The position numbers were made by a program, and so were the translations under genes. Under the pieces are notes generated by a model that was not told the origin of the DNA, ran no database searches, and worked only from the letters and a program-made list of their open reading frames with translations. 64,000 nt of DNA. It comes from Micavibrio_B sp964399985 (GTDB lineage Bacteria; Pseudomonadota; Alphaproteobacteria; Micavibrionales; Micavibrionaceae). This document shows, piece after piece, positions 53,728 through 61,807 of the stretch; position 1 is the stretch's first letter, and each line of letters opens with the position of its first letter. Location: assembly GCA_964399985.1 (NCBI GenBank), contig CAYNRY010000001.1:186001-250000 (forward strand), in the 5' to 3' direction.

Positions 53728-54441
53728 ATGAAAACTGAAACAAAGAATTTAAAAAGACAAGGGGAGCGCGGTAACGTTCTTTTCCTAATCTTGATTGCGG
53801 TGGCGCTTTTTGCCGCTCTGTCATATGCGGTAACACAATCAACGCGTTCCGGCGGCGGTGATGCTTCCAGCGAAAAAAGCTTGGTTAGCTCGGCTGCTTT
53901 AACTCAATATCCGGCATCTTTGAAAACGGCCATCATTCGTATGTCAGTTTCAAATGGCATCGATGTAAGCACGCTATTGTTCGACACACCTTCAACTTTC
54001 TCAGCTCTCGATACAGAAGCTGAGCAGAAAGCGGCTGTATTCTATCCAACAGGCGGCGGTGCGACTTATACAAAAGCGCCGAAAGATGTTGTAACAACTG
54101 GTGGCGACTGGGTATTTAACGGAAATAACTCTATTTTCAATATTGGTACTACATCAGGAACAGCGCCTATTTCCAGTACTGCTGATATCATGGCTATTTT
54201 GCCTGATACGACAAAAGCTGTTTGCGATAAAGTGCATGACCAGCTTGGAATTAGCAAAACCTACGAAACTGCGAACTTTAATTTAGTAAGTATGACTACA
54301 ACTGGATCTAACCAAGGTATCCTATTTGCAACTGGCGTACAGGCAGGCACTTCCGGTTCCGCTATCAGCGGCCAACCGCAAGGATGTGTTCTTTTGAGCG
54401 CTGGACGTTATGCTTACTTTCATGTCCTCGTTGAAAGATAA
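53728..54441 (+). CDS. Pilin-like protein without Glu5 (1)
   Basis: 237 residues. A 15-residue leader rich in Lys/Arg ending in Gly (KRQGERG) is followed by a single hydrophobic helix NVLFLILIAVALFAALSYAV. This is the layout cut by A24 peptidases, yet mature residue 5 is Leu where canonical pilins have Glu. The soluble part is Ser/Thr/Gly-rich with two cysteines near the C-terminus (KAVCDKVHDQLG and QGCVLLSAG). Similar proteins are widely annotated as hypothetical in relatives. It is followed by a terminator. Confidence 0.75.
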   Translation: MKTETKNLKRQGERGNVLFLILIAVALFAALSYAVTQSTRSGGGDASSEKSLVSSAALTQYPASLKTAIIRMSVSNGIDVSTLLFDTPSTFSALDTEAEQKAAVFYPTGGGATYTKAPKDVVTTGGDWVFNGNNSIFNIGTTSGTAPISSTADIMAILPDTTKAVCDKVHDQLGISKTYETANFNLVSMTTTGSNQGILFATGVQAGTSGSAISGQPQGCVLLSAGRYAYFHVLVER

Positions 54442-54465
54442 GGCATTATAAACTCTGGTTTAAAA

Positions 54466-54496
54466 GGCTCGGGGCTTTGCTCCGGGCCTTTGCTTT
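54466..54496 (+). terminator. Terminator between the two pilin-like genes
   Basis: A 10-bp stem (54466-54475 with 54479-54488, two G.U pairs) around TTT is followed by TTTGCTTT. It would allow the first pilin-like gene to be more abundant than the second. Confidence 0.75.
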
Positions 54497-54517
54497 AAAA
54501 GAAGGATGGAAGATAGA

Positions 54518-55237
54518 ATGTCCAACGAGCATATCAAAAATTCATCAGGCAGTGCGCTGGTTTATATTCTGGTAGCTATTGCTTTGCTGGCTGTTCTAAC
54601 AGCCTCACTAATGGAGCCAGCCAGCCAGCAAAGCCAGGCACAGAACTCGACTAATCTTATCACTGAAGTTTCGAGCCAAATCAGTCTTGTCTCATCTTCT
54701 ATTCAGGAATGCGTTTTAAGCTATCCAGATCAAGATTCCTCGCTGACATCAACCGAGCAGAAGAATGCTCCTTATCCTATCAATCCCAAGGATACTTATT
54801 TCTCAACGTCGACGCCTGCAGCGTCTGCAGATAATAGCGTACGTTATATACGCTGTCCGGGAAATCCAGGCGGGAGTGGTGCAACGCGCAAGAATCATGC
54901 GCTACTTTTTGGCAGTTCTTCAGGCCGTTCTCTGCCGCCGCCGCCAAATCTATTCGGCGAATGGGAATATTATAACGGCGCGGACGGAATTTTCTTTTTT
55001 ACGAGCACGAACAAAACGGACTCTTACATTGTATCAGCTCTGACCAAGCTCGACGCGAAATACTCTAAATGCGAGGCGGATATCATTGATGCTACCGCTG
55101 GGGAGGTCAATATAAGTTCGGATACGACAGGTGGCGCGTCAGCTGTGCGCAAATGTTTGAGCGGCAATAGATGTTTCCGCTACTGGGTCATTCATAAATC
55201 TACATCGGTTGGTAAAGAGGCGGGTTGTCCGGATTAG
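54518..55237 (+). CDS. Pilin-like protein without Glu5 (2)
   Basis: 239 residues from the ATG at 54518, chosen for the GGAAG upstream. A short leader ends in Gly (IKNSSG) before the helix SALVYILVAIALLAVLTASL; mature residue 5 is Tyr. The globular part has several Cys (IQECVLSYP, YIRCPGNPGG, KYSKCEAD, RKCLSGNRCFRYW), so probably disulfide-stabilised. It is weakly like the first pilin-like protein in layout only. It converges with the hybrid kinase, 4-bp overlap. Confidence 0.72.
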   Translation: MSNEHIKNSSGSALVYILVAIALLAVLTASLMEPASQQSQAQNSTNLITEVSSQISLVSSSIQECVLSYPDQDSSLTSTEQKNAPYPINPKDTYFSTSTPAASADNSVRYIRCPGNPGGSGATRKNHALLFGSSSGRSLPPPPNLFGEWEYYNGADGIFFFTSTNKTDSYIVSALTKLDAKYSKCEADIIDATAGEVNISSDTTGGASAVRKCLSGNRCFRYWVIHKSTSVGKEAGCPD

Positions 55238-57495
55238 GATTTAACAATTGCTTCGATTGATAATTTTACGTTATCGAATTCAGATACGGCATCTGTTACC
55301 AATGTTGAATTAATGATGCCTTTTTCCGCTTCATCCTGAATGTCGGATGTGATATTTCCGAGTCTTGTGGCGCAGGCTGATCGTGCCGAGCCTTTTAGCG
55401 AGTGGGCTATTTCGGCGACATCTTTTATATTATTTTCTTTCGCTGCCCGTTCCAATTTTTGAATAAGCGGCAATGTCATGTCGACGAAAAAGCCGAGCAT
55501 TTCTTTGGCAGACTCATCGAAGGCCCCCATTTGTTCGATCAAAGCCTGCATATCGATGGCGCTATTATTAGTATTTGTAATAACGGCAGGAATTGATAAA
55601 TCCATCTGCGCTTGAGTGTCTTTTAATAAACCCCAGCGTATCAACAGGCGTTTGAAATGGCCAAGTGAAACCGGCTTTAACAAACATTCATCGAAGCCGT
55701 GATCAAGATAAACCTGGCGCTGTGCCATTTGAACGTCCGCAGTCATAACGATTACTGGCATATGTTTACCGCTAATGGCTTCTTGTTGCCGTATAGCTTT
55801 TACAAGTTCGTACCCGTCCATTTCAGGCATATGCAGATCGGTAAACAAGATTCCGTATTGCCCTGTTGCCAAGGCGTCAATTGCTTCGCGCCCATTCGAA
55901 ACGATCTGGGCGTCTGTTCCCAAGGTTTTAAGTTGGCGCCTCAATAGATCCTGAACGCTTAAAGTATCTTCGGCAATGAGTAGCCTGCGCGGCCCGTTAA
56001 TTTCGAATAAGGCTGATTTAGTTGCAGCTTCCAGAACACTCTGCCCGAGGCCCAGTCGGCTTGCAGGTTTTACAACATATTTTACACCGAGACTTTGCAG
56101 GCTATGCTGAAGCCCAACATCGTCGCGCACTGTATACATAAACATGCCCATAAAAGGTCTTATTTCCAGTATCTCGCGAATAAGATCGACACCAAGTCCG
56201 TCCGGAAGCCCCTGATCGATCACGCCGACATCGAATGGGCGGCGCTTAACCAGTTGCAGAGCGTCCGCATATGTCGCAACCGACTCAACGGTCGCTCCCA
56301 TTGAACGGAGTGAGTTGACAATTTCTTTTGCCCCTTGCGGATGATCCTCAACAGATAGTATCGAAAGGCCGCTTAAATCGGGCATTTCAAGTACAGAGGA
56401 GGTCTGGGTAATTTCTTCAGTCGGGATTTCGAACCAGAATGTCGAGCCTTCGCCTTCCTTGCTTTCAACGCCTATCTTACCGTTCATGAGTTCGACAAGC
56501 TTTTTAGAAATAGACAGTCCAAGCCCCGTGCCGCCAAATTTCCTTGCGGTTGAACTATCGGCCTGTGCAAAATTTCCAAACAGTTTCGACAAGACGGCCT
56601 CGCTCATGCCGATACCGCTATCGCTTATTTCGAAGCGAAGATTCAGGCCTTTTTGTCTTTTAGGAATATGCTGTGTCGCTGTCGTAATGCGTATTTTGAC
56701 GAAGCCTTGTTGGGTAAATTTAAGAGCATTACCGGTTAGATTAATGAGTATCTGACGCAATCTTTTGGGATCGCCGACAATCACGAAAGGTACTTCTTTC
56801 TCAATATCGTCAATCAATTCAACCGGCTTGCCGTGCACCTTGACAGATAAAGCTTCTAAAACCCCGCGGGCGAGAGTGCGTACTGGAACTTCGAACATGT
56901 CGAGCTCCATTTTATCAGCATCCATTTTGGCTAGATCAAGAATATCGTCCAGAATTTCCAGCATGCCGCTGGCGGAATTCTTGGCGATAGTGATCATTTC
57001 AGTAATGGTTTGCGAAGGTTTTTCCAAAGCGATCAATTCTAGAAGACCGAAGACCGATTGCATCGGCGTTCTCATTTCATGGCTCATTGTCGCGAGAAAA
57101 TTCGACTTTGATTCTGCGGCGGCGTCGGCATCGGCGACAGCTTTCTGCAGCGACGCTTCACTTTCCTTGATGCCTGATATGTTATCCGCCCATATTAAAA
57201 TGGCGTCCTGATTCTTCCAGAAGCCTTCCTGAAAGGTAAGTTTCAGCCAAGTGGAGTTAAAATTGATAGTGGTGCTTTCAGGCAGGATGGGGCTGGCAAG
57301 ACTTTTAGCAAGTTCTCTGCCGTGTTTTCCTATCCAGAAATCGACAAGATTATCGTCCTGATTTCGGCCGCGTGCCAAATCCTTGAAAAAATCATTCCTG
57401 TAAAGAATTTTAAGCTTTTGGCGGTCTTTCAGGACGACCATTATTCCCAATGGACTAAAATCAAATAGGGTCTGGTTTTGAGAAAAATCGGTCAT
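55234..57495 (-). CDS. Hybrid histidine kinase with two receivers and HPT
   Basis: 753 residues, soluble (no membrane helix). An N-terminal PAS-like domain (FDFSPLGIMVVLKDRQ, about 1-110), HisKA with MSHEMRTPMQSVFG, HATPase boxes NLTGNALKF, ISDSGIGMS and GGTGLGLSISKK. Receiver 1 (about 375-490, VIDQGLPDG), receiver 2 (about 505-625, FTDLHMPEMDGYELV), and an HPT (IAHSLKGSARSACA). It sits at the end of the pilus-like locus, so may supply phosphate to the single-domain receiver at the other end; this is inference. Confidence 0.93.
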   Translation of the reverse strand: MTDFSQNQTLFDFSPLGIMVVLKDRQKLKILYRNDFFKDLARGRNQDDNLVDFWIGKHGRELAKSLASPILPESTTINFNSTWLKLTFQEGFWKNQDAILIWADNISGIKESEASLQKAVADADAAAESKSNFLATMSHEMRTPMQSVFGLLELIALEKPSQTITEMITIAKNSASGMLEILDDILDLAKMDADKMELDMFEVPVRTLARGVLEALSVKVHGKPVELIDDIEKEVPFVIVGDPKRLRQILINLTGNALKFTQQGFVKIRITTATQHIPKRQKGLNLRFEISDSGIGMSEAVLSKLFGNFAQADSSTARKFGGTGLGLSISKKLVELMNGKIGVESKEGEGSTFWFEIPTEEITQTSSVLEMPDLSGLSILSVEDHPQGAKEIVNSLRSMGATVESVATYADALQLVKRRPFDVGVIDQGLPDGLGVDLIREILEIRPFMGMFMYTVRDDVGLQHSLQSLGVKYVVKPASRLGLGQSVLEAATKSALFEINGPRRLLIAEDTLSVQDLLRRQLKTLGTDAQIVSNGREAIDALATGQYGILFTDLHMPEMDGYELVKAIRQQEAISGKHMPVIVMTADVQMAQRQVYLDHGFDECLLKPVSLGHFKRLLIRWGLLKDTQAQMDLSIPAVITNTNNSAIDMQALIEQMGAFDESAKEMLGFFVDMTLPLIQKLERAAKENNIKDVAEIAHSLKGSARSACATRLGNITSDIQDEAEKGIINSTLVTDAVSEFDNVKLSIEAIVKS

Positions 57496-57590
57496 TTAAA
57501 GGTCGGGAAAACAGGAGTTCTTGACTTAAGCGTTTCAACCTAGCACAGATAAAGCGTAAAACGAATATCCAAAGAATAAGGTTGCTGAAA

Positions 57591-58607
57591 ATGTCGTATA
57601 AAGTTGCTGTTGTCGGGGCGAGTGGAAATGTCGGACGCGAAATGATGGCCATTTTGGTCGAACGCAATTTTCCGGTTAGCGAGATCATTCCCATGGCCTC
57701 TGCGCGTTCTGCTGGTAAAACTGTGGCCTATGGCGACAAGGATTTAAAAATCGTCGATCTGGCGCTTCAGGATTTTAAAGACATTGATATCGTACTATCC
57801 TCTGCCGGTGCCAAAATTTCGGCGGACTTTGCGCCAAGAGCTGCTGCTGCAGGGGCTGTCATTATCGACAATACCAGCCATTTCCGCATGGACCCTGATG
57901 TGCCGCTCGTCGTGCCGGAAGTCAATCCCGAAGCGATAGCCGGATATACCAAGAAAAATATTATCGCCAATCCGAATTGCTCGACCATCCAGATGGTCGT
58001 TGCGCTCAAGCCTTTGCATGAATTTGCGCCTATTAAGCGCGTGGTCGTCTCGACTTACCAGTCAGTCTCCGGCGCAGGCAAAGAAGCAATGGATGAATTA
58101 TTCAACCAGACGCGCAGTATCTACATGAATTCAAACAAAGAGCCTGATATTTTTACCAAGCAAATAGCTTTCAACGTCATCCCGCAGATCGATAGTTTCA
58201 TGGACGATCGCATGACGAAAGAGGAATGGAAGATGGTTGTCGAGACCAAGAAAATTCTCGATCCGAAAATCAAGGTTTGCGCTAATTGCGTTCGCGTGCC
58301 TGTTTTTATAGGTCACTCGGAAATGGTCAATGTCGAATTCGAATCTGAAGTGACTCTGCAAGATGCCCGCAAGGCCCTGCAGAAAGCTAAAGGTGTGACG
58401 CTCATTGATCTAGAAAGTGAAATGTCTTTTGTAACGCCTGTTGAAGTTCAGGGTGAAGATTCTGTGTTCATCAGCCGACTGCGAGAAGACCCGAGTGTCG
58501 AAAATGGCATTAATTTCTGGTGCGTGTCGGATAATCTGCGCAAAGGTGCGGCGTTGAACGCCGTTCAAATTGCAGAGTTATTGATCAAGGATTACTTGAA
58601 AAAGTAA
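57591..58607 (+). CDS. asd: Aspartate-semialdehyde dehydrogenase
   Basis: 338 residues from the ATG at 57591 (AAGG 9 nt upstream); a TTG three codons earlier is not used. It makes aspartate semialdehyde for Lys, Thr, Met and diaminopimelate synthesis. The NADP loop VAVVGASGNVGREM, catalytic Cys in NPNCSTIQMV and the acid/base His in GHSEMVNVEF are in place. Standing alone, convergent with the anti-sigma gene, 0 bp apart. Confidence 0.97.
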   Translation: MSYKVAVVGASGNVGREMMAILVERNFPVSEIIPMASARSAGKTVAYGDKDLKIVDLALQDFKDIDIVLSSAGAKISADFAPRAAAAGAVIIDNTSHFRMDPDVPLVVPEVNPEAIAGYTKKNIIANPNCSTIQMVVALKPLHEFAPIKRVVVSTYQSVSGAGKEAMDELFNQTRSIYMNSNKEPDIFTKQIAFNVIPQIDSFMDDRMTKEEWKMVVETKKILDPKIKVCANCVRVPVFIGHSEMVNVEFESEVTLQDARKALQKAKGVTLIDLESEMSFVTPVEVQGEDSVFISRLREDPSVENGINFWCVSDNLRKGAALNAVQIAELLIKDYLKK

Positions 58608-58901
58608 TTAGCTTAAGTCGTTCATGGTTTCGAGGATGATCAGGTCGGAGATTTCATCATAGATTTCTCCGCTATCATCTGAAGCCAGATCTGGCATGGT
58701 AGCAGGCATATATTGAAGACTAAAGGTGAGGGCCATGACAAGGGCTGCGGCTATCGCCAAAGCGCGGCGAAAGCTGCGGTTATTCTCATTGGCAGGGATT
58801 TTGATTTGCGGATGAGCAAGCGCATGCTCAATCATGAAATCGAGTTTCGCAGAATCTATAGGCTCTATTTTGTTTCCGTCAAACAGCTTCGTGACGTCCA
58901 T
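58608..58901 (-). CDS. Probable small membrane anti-sigma factor
   Basis: 97 residues: a cytoplasmic N-terminus (about 1-43), one membrane helix (ALAIAAALVMALTFSLQYM, about 47-65) and a short acidic periplasmic tail. It has no zinc-binding HxxxCxxC, so not a ZAS anti-sigma factor, but the layout and the 23-nt overlap with the ECF sigma gene point to an anti-sigma role. The family is not recognised. Confidence 0.65.
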   Translation of the reverse strand: MDVTKLFDGNKIEPIDSAKLDFMIEHALAHPQIKIPANENNRSFRRALAIAAALVMALTFSLQYMPATMPDLASDDSGEIYDEISDLIILETMNDLS

Positions 58902-59448
58902 TGTCTTTCTCCTTTAATGAGGCGGGAACTATCTCACCTAAAGTTTTAATACCTCTTGCAACAAGATGCTCAACCGCTTTTTCAGTTGTATTAAGGGCCT
59001 TGGCGACATCTGATCTTTTTTCTTCGTGAAAATAAGTCAGTAGAATGGCTTCTTTCTGGCGTATCGGAAGTTGATCCAGCATCTTCAGTAAAATCTTTCT
59101 TTTTTCCTTTTCGAAAATCATAACCGTCGCGGTCTCTTCGACAGGTAATGTTTCGGGTAACTCAGTCGTCTTTATTTTCGAGCGGTGCAAATCCATGCAA
59201 CTCGAATATGTCATGCGACTGACATAGGCAGAGACGGAACCTCTGGCTTCCCATTTCGGCGCGTTTTGCCATAGCTTGATCAAAACTGTTTGCACAATAT
59301 CTTCGGCTGCGGCACGGTCGCCGTTTAGTAGGCGCACGCTCATCAGGAAAATCTTTTGCCCAAGCGCGCGGGAAAGCTCACGAAAGGCGTTTTGATCGCC
59401 TTTCGCTGCGCGTTCCATTAGATGATTAAGATCAATATGGTCTTTCAT
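58879..59448 (-). CDS. ECF-type RNA polymerase sigma factor
   Basis: 189 residues. Region 2 (LMSVRLLNGDRAAAEDIVQT, then VSAYVSRMTYSSCMDLHR) and region 4 (LDQLPIRQKEAILLTYFHEEK, RSDVAKALNTTEKAVEHL) are clear. It would redirect RNA polymerase to a regulon not identifiable here. The gene lies 12 bp after an EF-hand gene and overlaps a membrane-protein gene by 23 nt, so the three are one operon. Confidence 0.93.
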   Translation of the reverse strand: MKDHIDLNHLMERAAKGDQNAFRELSRALGQKIFLMSVRLLNGDRAAAEDIVQTVLIKLWQNAPKWEARGSVSAYVSRMTYSSCMDLHRSKIKTTELPETLPVEETATVMIFEKEKRKILLKMLDQLPIRQKEAILLTYFHEEKRSDVAKALNTTEKAVEHLVARGIKTLGEIVPASLKEKDNGRHEAV

Positions 59449-59460
59449 CTTAAGGTTATT

Positions 59461-59793
59461 TTATTCGTTTCCTGGAGGTGGAGCTTCGCCTTCTTTATGG
59501 GCTGCTCGGCGTTCCTTCCATTTCTTTCTCATCTCCTCACGGCCTTTTTTCATTTCTTCCTGAGAAAGTTTGCCGTCTTTATCGGCGTCGGTGCGTGTGA
59601 ACATTTCATCAAGGCGTTTTTCCTGGCCTTTTTTCATTTCTTCCTTGGTCAGAAAGCCATCGGCGTTTTCGTCGGCTTCTTTAAAACGGTCATGAGGCGG
59701 TTTTCTATCAGACTTCGGGGCATCTTCAGCGAAAGCTGCGCTTCCAGCAAAAATAAGAGCCGTTGTCATCAAGGGAGCTATAAATTTCTTCAT
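59461..59793 (-). CDS. Secreted EF-hand protein, first gene of a sigma-factor operon
   Basis: 110 residues with a signal peptide (MTTALIFAGSAAFA) and a charged, helical mature part. Two EF-hand loops are seen, DENADGFLTKEE and DADKDGKLSQEE, each with the D-x-[DN]-x-D-G pattern for calcium binding. It is 12 bp upstream of the ECF sigma gene, so a calcium or metal signal in the periplasm could feed the sigma/anti-sigma pair. That link is inference from context. Confidence 0.85.
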   Translation of the reverse strand: MKKFIAPLMTTALIFAGSAAFAEDAPKSDRKPPHDRFKEADENADGFLTKEEMKKGQEKRLDEMFTRTDADKDGKLSQEEMKKGREEMRKKWKERRAAHKEGEAPPPGNE

Positions 59794-59960
59794 AAAAGTC
59801 TTCCTTTGTTATTGTGTTGATAAAAGTATAACGCAGCCTTATCGAAACATCCCCCGTTCAAAAAATAAATAATTTCTTATTTATTACAATGATTTAGTAA
59901 ATTTAGGCGTTATTTGGAAGATAATCGGCATATATTAAGGGTAAGTAAGAGGAAACTGAC

Positions 59961-60446
59961 ATGAAAAGGCGCGATCTTTTAAAATTAATGACGGCAGCAG
60001 GCTTTGTTTTATTCCTAGATAGGCCATCTATTGCCGCTTCGGAAAGCTTCCCTGTTTCTTTTAGTGATGAAGAATGGAAAGAAAAATTAAGCAAGGACGC
60101 CTATAACGTTTTAAGGCATGAAGCGACCGAGATGCCTTTTACCTCGCCCTTAAATAACGAGTACCGACAAGGGGTATTTTTCTGTGCGGGCTGTAATACG
60201 GAGCTTTTTTCCTCTGCAGCAAAGTTTGACAGCCATACCGGATGGCCATCTTTTTTTCAGCCTATCCATCAAAAAGCGATTGGAACGACGACAGACCGTA
60301 AATTATTGATTGAGCGCGTCGAGGTCCACTGCGCTACCTGCGGCGGACATTTAGGCCATGTTTTCGAAGATGGACCGGAGCCGACATGGTTGCGATATTG
60401 CATAAACGGCGTCGCTTTGTCATTTAAGCCTGAAAAGGGCCAATGA
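59961..60446 (+). CDS. msrB: Peptide-methionine (R)-S-oxide reductase, Tat-type exported
   Basis: 161 residues. KRRDLLKLMTAAGF is a twin-arginine signal, so it is probably exported folded. The MsrB domain shows zinc pairs CAGC and CATC, and the catalytic Cys in RYCINGVALSF; GHVFEDGPEPTWLRYC is the family signature. It repairs methionine-R-sulfoxide in the envelope. It stands alone before sdh. Confidence 0.92.
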   Translation: MKRRDLLKLMTAAGFVLFLDRPSIAASESFPVSFSDEEWKEKLSKDAYNVLRHEATEMPFTSPLNNEYRQGVFFCAGCNTELFSSAAKFDSHTGWPSFFQPIHQKAIGTTTDRKLLIERVEVHCATCGGHLGHVFEDGPEPTWLRYCINGVALSFKPEKGQ

Positions 60447-60497
60447 AAGAGGACTGTAATGATACTATTTTTAAAATCATCACTGGTAAAATCTTCA

Positions 60498-60526
60498 TTG
60501 GCAACATATTGATTTCCTTATATTAT
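60498..60526 (+). promoter_or_regulatory. Putative promoter of the sdh operon
   Basis: TTGGCA (60498-60503), 17 bp, TATTAT (60521-60526), 22 bp before the sdhC ATG. The spacing is ideal. Confidence 0.55.
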
Positions 60527-60548
60527 CCGCTTCGATAAAGGAATGATC

Positions 60549-60938
60549 ATGACCGCTTCCAAAAGACCTCTTTCTCCGCATCTTCAAGTCTGGAAATGGA
60601 CCTTGACGATGACAATGTCCATTTTGCACAGGGCTACAGGCGTCGCCAATACGGTCGGGCTGCTCGTGATCGTCTGGTGGCTATTGGCCGCGGCGACAGG
60701 TCCTGAAGCCTATGATACTTTCATGGTGTTTGCGACCAGTATGATTGGCAAGGTAATGTTCGTCGGCTGGACATTCGCTATCTATCTTCACATGTTCGGC
60801 GGTATTCGCCATTTGATCATGGATACGGGGCGTCTTCTTGATATTAAAACATCGAACATGGCGGTTTTATTTATCTGGGCATCTGCTGTCGTGCTAACGG
60901 CCGTAACCTGGCTTACAATTAGTGGAACAGTTCAATGA
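60549..60938 (+). CDS. sdhC: Succinate dehydrogenase cytochrome b556 subunit
   Basis: 129 residues from the ATG at 60549 (AAAGGA seven nt upstream); an ATG at 60543 is too near that site. Three membrane helices and the family motif RPLSPHLQVWKWTLTM plus MSILHRATGVAN, whose His is a heme ligand. HMFGGIRHLIMDTG is also conserved. It anchors the complex and binds quinone. It overlaps sdhD by 4 nt. Confidence 0.96.
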   Translation: MTASKRPLSPHLQVWKWTLTMTMSILHRATGVANTVGLLVIVWWLLAAATGPEAYDTFMVFATSMIGKVMFVGWTFAIYLHMFGGIRHLIMDTGRLLDIKTSNMAVLFIWASAVVLTAVTWLTISGTVQ

Positions 60939-61330
60939 CATTAAAATGGCAAGCATCTCCTTTTAAAAATCCGCTGGCGCGTGCGCGTGGTCTTGGGTCA
61001 ACCGGAAAAGGGTTCGACCATTGGTGGCTGCAACGCGTCACCGCATTTTCGAATTTCTTTCTTATGGTCTGGGCCATTTATTCCGTCGTCGGCCTTGTCG
61101 GCGCTGATTACGAAACATTCACTCTATGGCTGGCTGTACCTGTTCATGCCATTTTACTCTCTTTGTTTATTGTCTCGACTTTCACGCATGCTGCGCTTGG
61201 CTTGCAGATTGTGATCGAAGATTACGTCCACTGTGAGTTATCAAAAGTTTTAAGCCTGATTGCGGTTCGCCTTGTTTTAACAGGCCTCGCTGTCGCGGCT
61301 CTTTTTTCCATTCTTAAAATTGCGGTTTAA
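60935..61330 (+). CDS. sdhD: Succinate dehydrogenase membrane anchor subunit
   Basis: 131 residues with three membrane helices. NPLARARGLGSTGKGFDHWW and QRVTAFSN are the family start, HAALGLQIVIEDYVH holds the heme and quinone residues. It pairs with SdhC. It is followed after 12 nt by a gene that is not part of the complex. Confidence 0.95.
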   Translation: MTLKWQASPFKNPLARARGLGSTGKGFDHWWLQRVTAFSNFFLMVWAIYSVVGLVGADYETFTLWLAVPVHAILLSLFIVSTFTHAALGLQIVIEDYVHCELSKVLSLIAVRLVLTGLAVAALFSILKIAV

Positions 61331-61342
61331 TGGAAAAGACGA

Positions 61343-61807
61343 ATGCCTAAAAAATGGTCAGATGAATATTTGAATAGAACTGGAAATGAAAAATCGATTC
61401 CCGAAATATGGGGCCATTATGTATGCATGTGTTGTGATTACCCAACCATATCTGAAGTTGAAAACTCGGATGGTCTTGAGGAAACGTTATTCGATCCATG
61501 TATACTATGCCGCTGGATTGAATCTGGACAAGACGATTCAAACGCTGATGAAGTGAACCCTGAGAATTATCCGCACTCACTAACAAGGGCACGAAAAGAA
61601 TTTGCTGAGGAGCGAAAAACATTCAAGCCATTTGACCTGGATGATAAAAAGATAACAAAGCCCGAGAAGATTTCTGCTAAAAAGTACGAATTAATTGAAC
61701 TTTTTGAATCATTCAAAGACAGTAGAATGCCTGCTGTGTCCAACAAGGCAAAAGAAGAAATTTCAGATAAAATCAAAGAGCTTGAGAAGCTTAAAGGATA
61801 CGCCTAA
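61343..61807 (+). CDS. Cysteine-rich CPCC-family protein inserted in the sdh operon
   Basis: 154 residues. The N-terminal half, about 25-85, has YVCMCCDYPTISE then FDPCILCRWIESGQDD and SLTRARKEF, matching the Cys_rich_CPCC family (C-x-C-C, CxxCxWExDGQDD), a probable metal-binding domain of unknown function. The C-terminal half is Lys/Glu-rich and helical. It lies between sdhD and sdhA, 12 bp after sdhD; its stop overlaps the sdhA ATG by 1 nt. I do not know a role in succinate dehydrogenase, and such an insertion is unusual. It is AT-rich relative to sdh genes. Confidence 0.75.
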   Translation: MPKKWSDEYLNRTGNEKSIPEIWGHYVCMCCDYPTISEVENSDGLEETLFDPCILCRWIESGQDDSNADEVNPENYPHSLTRARKEFAEERKTFKPFDLDDKKITKPEKISAKKYELIELFESFKDSRMPAVSNKAKEEISDKIKELEKLKGYA

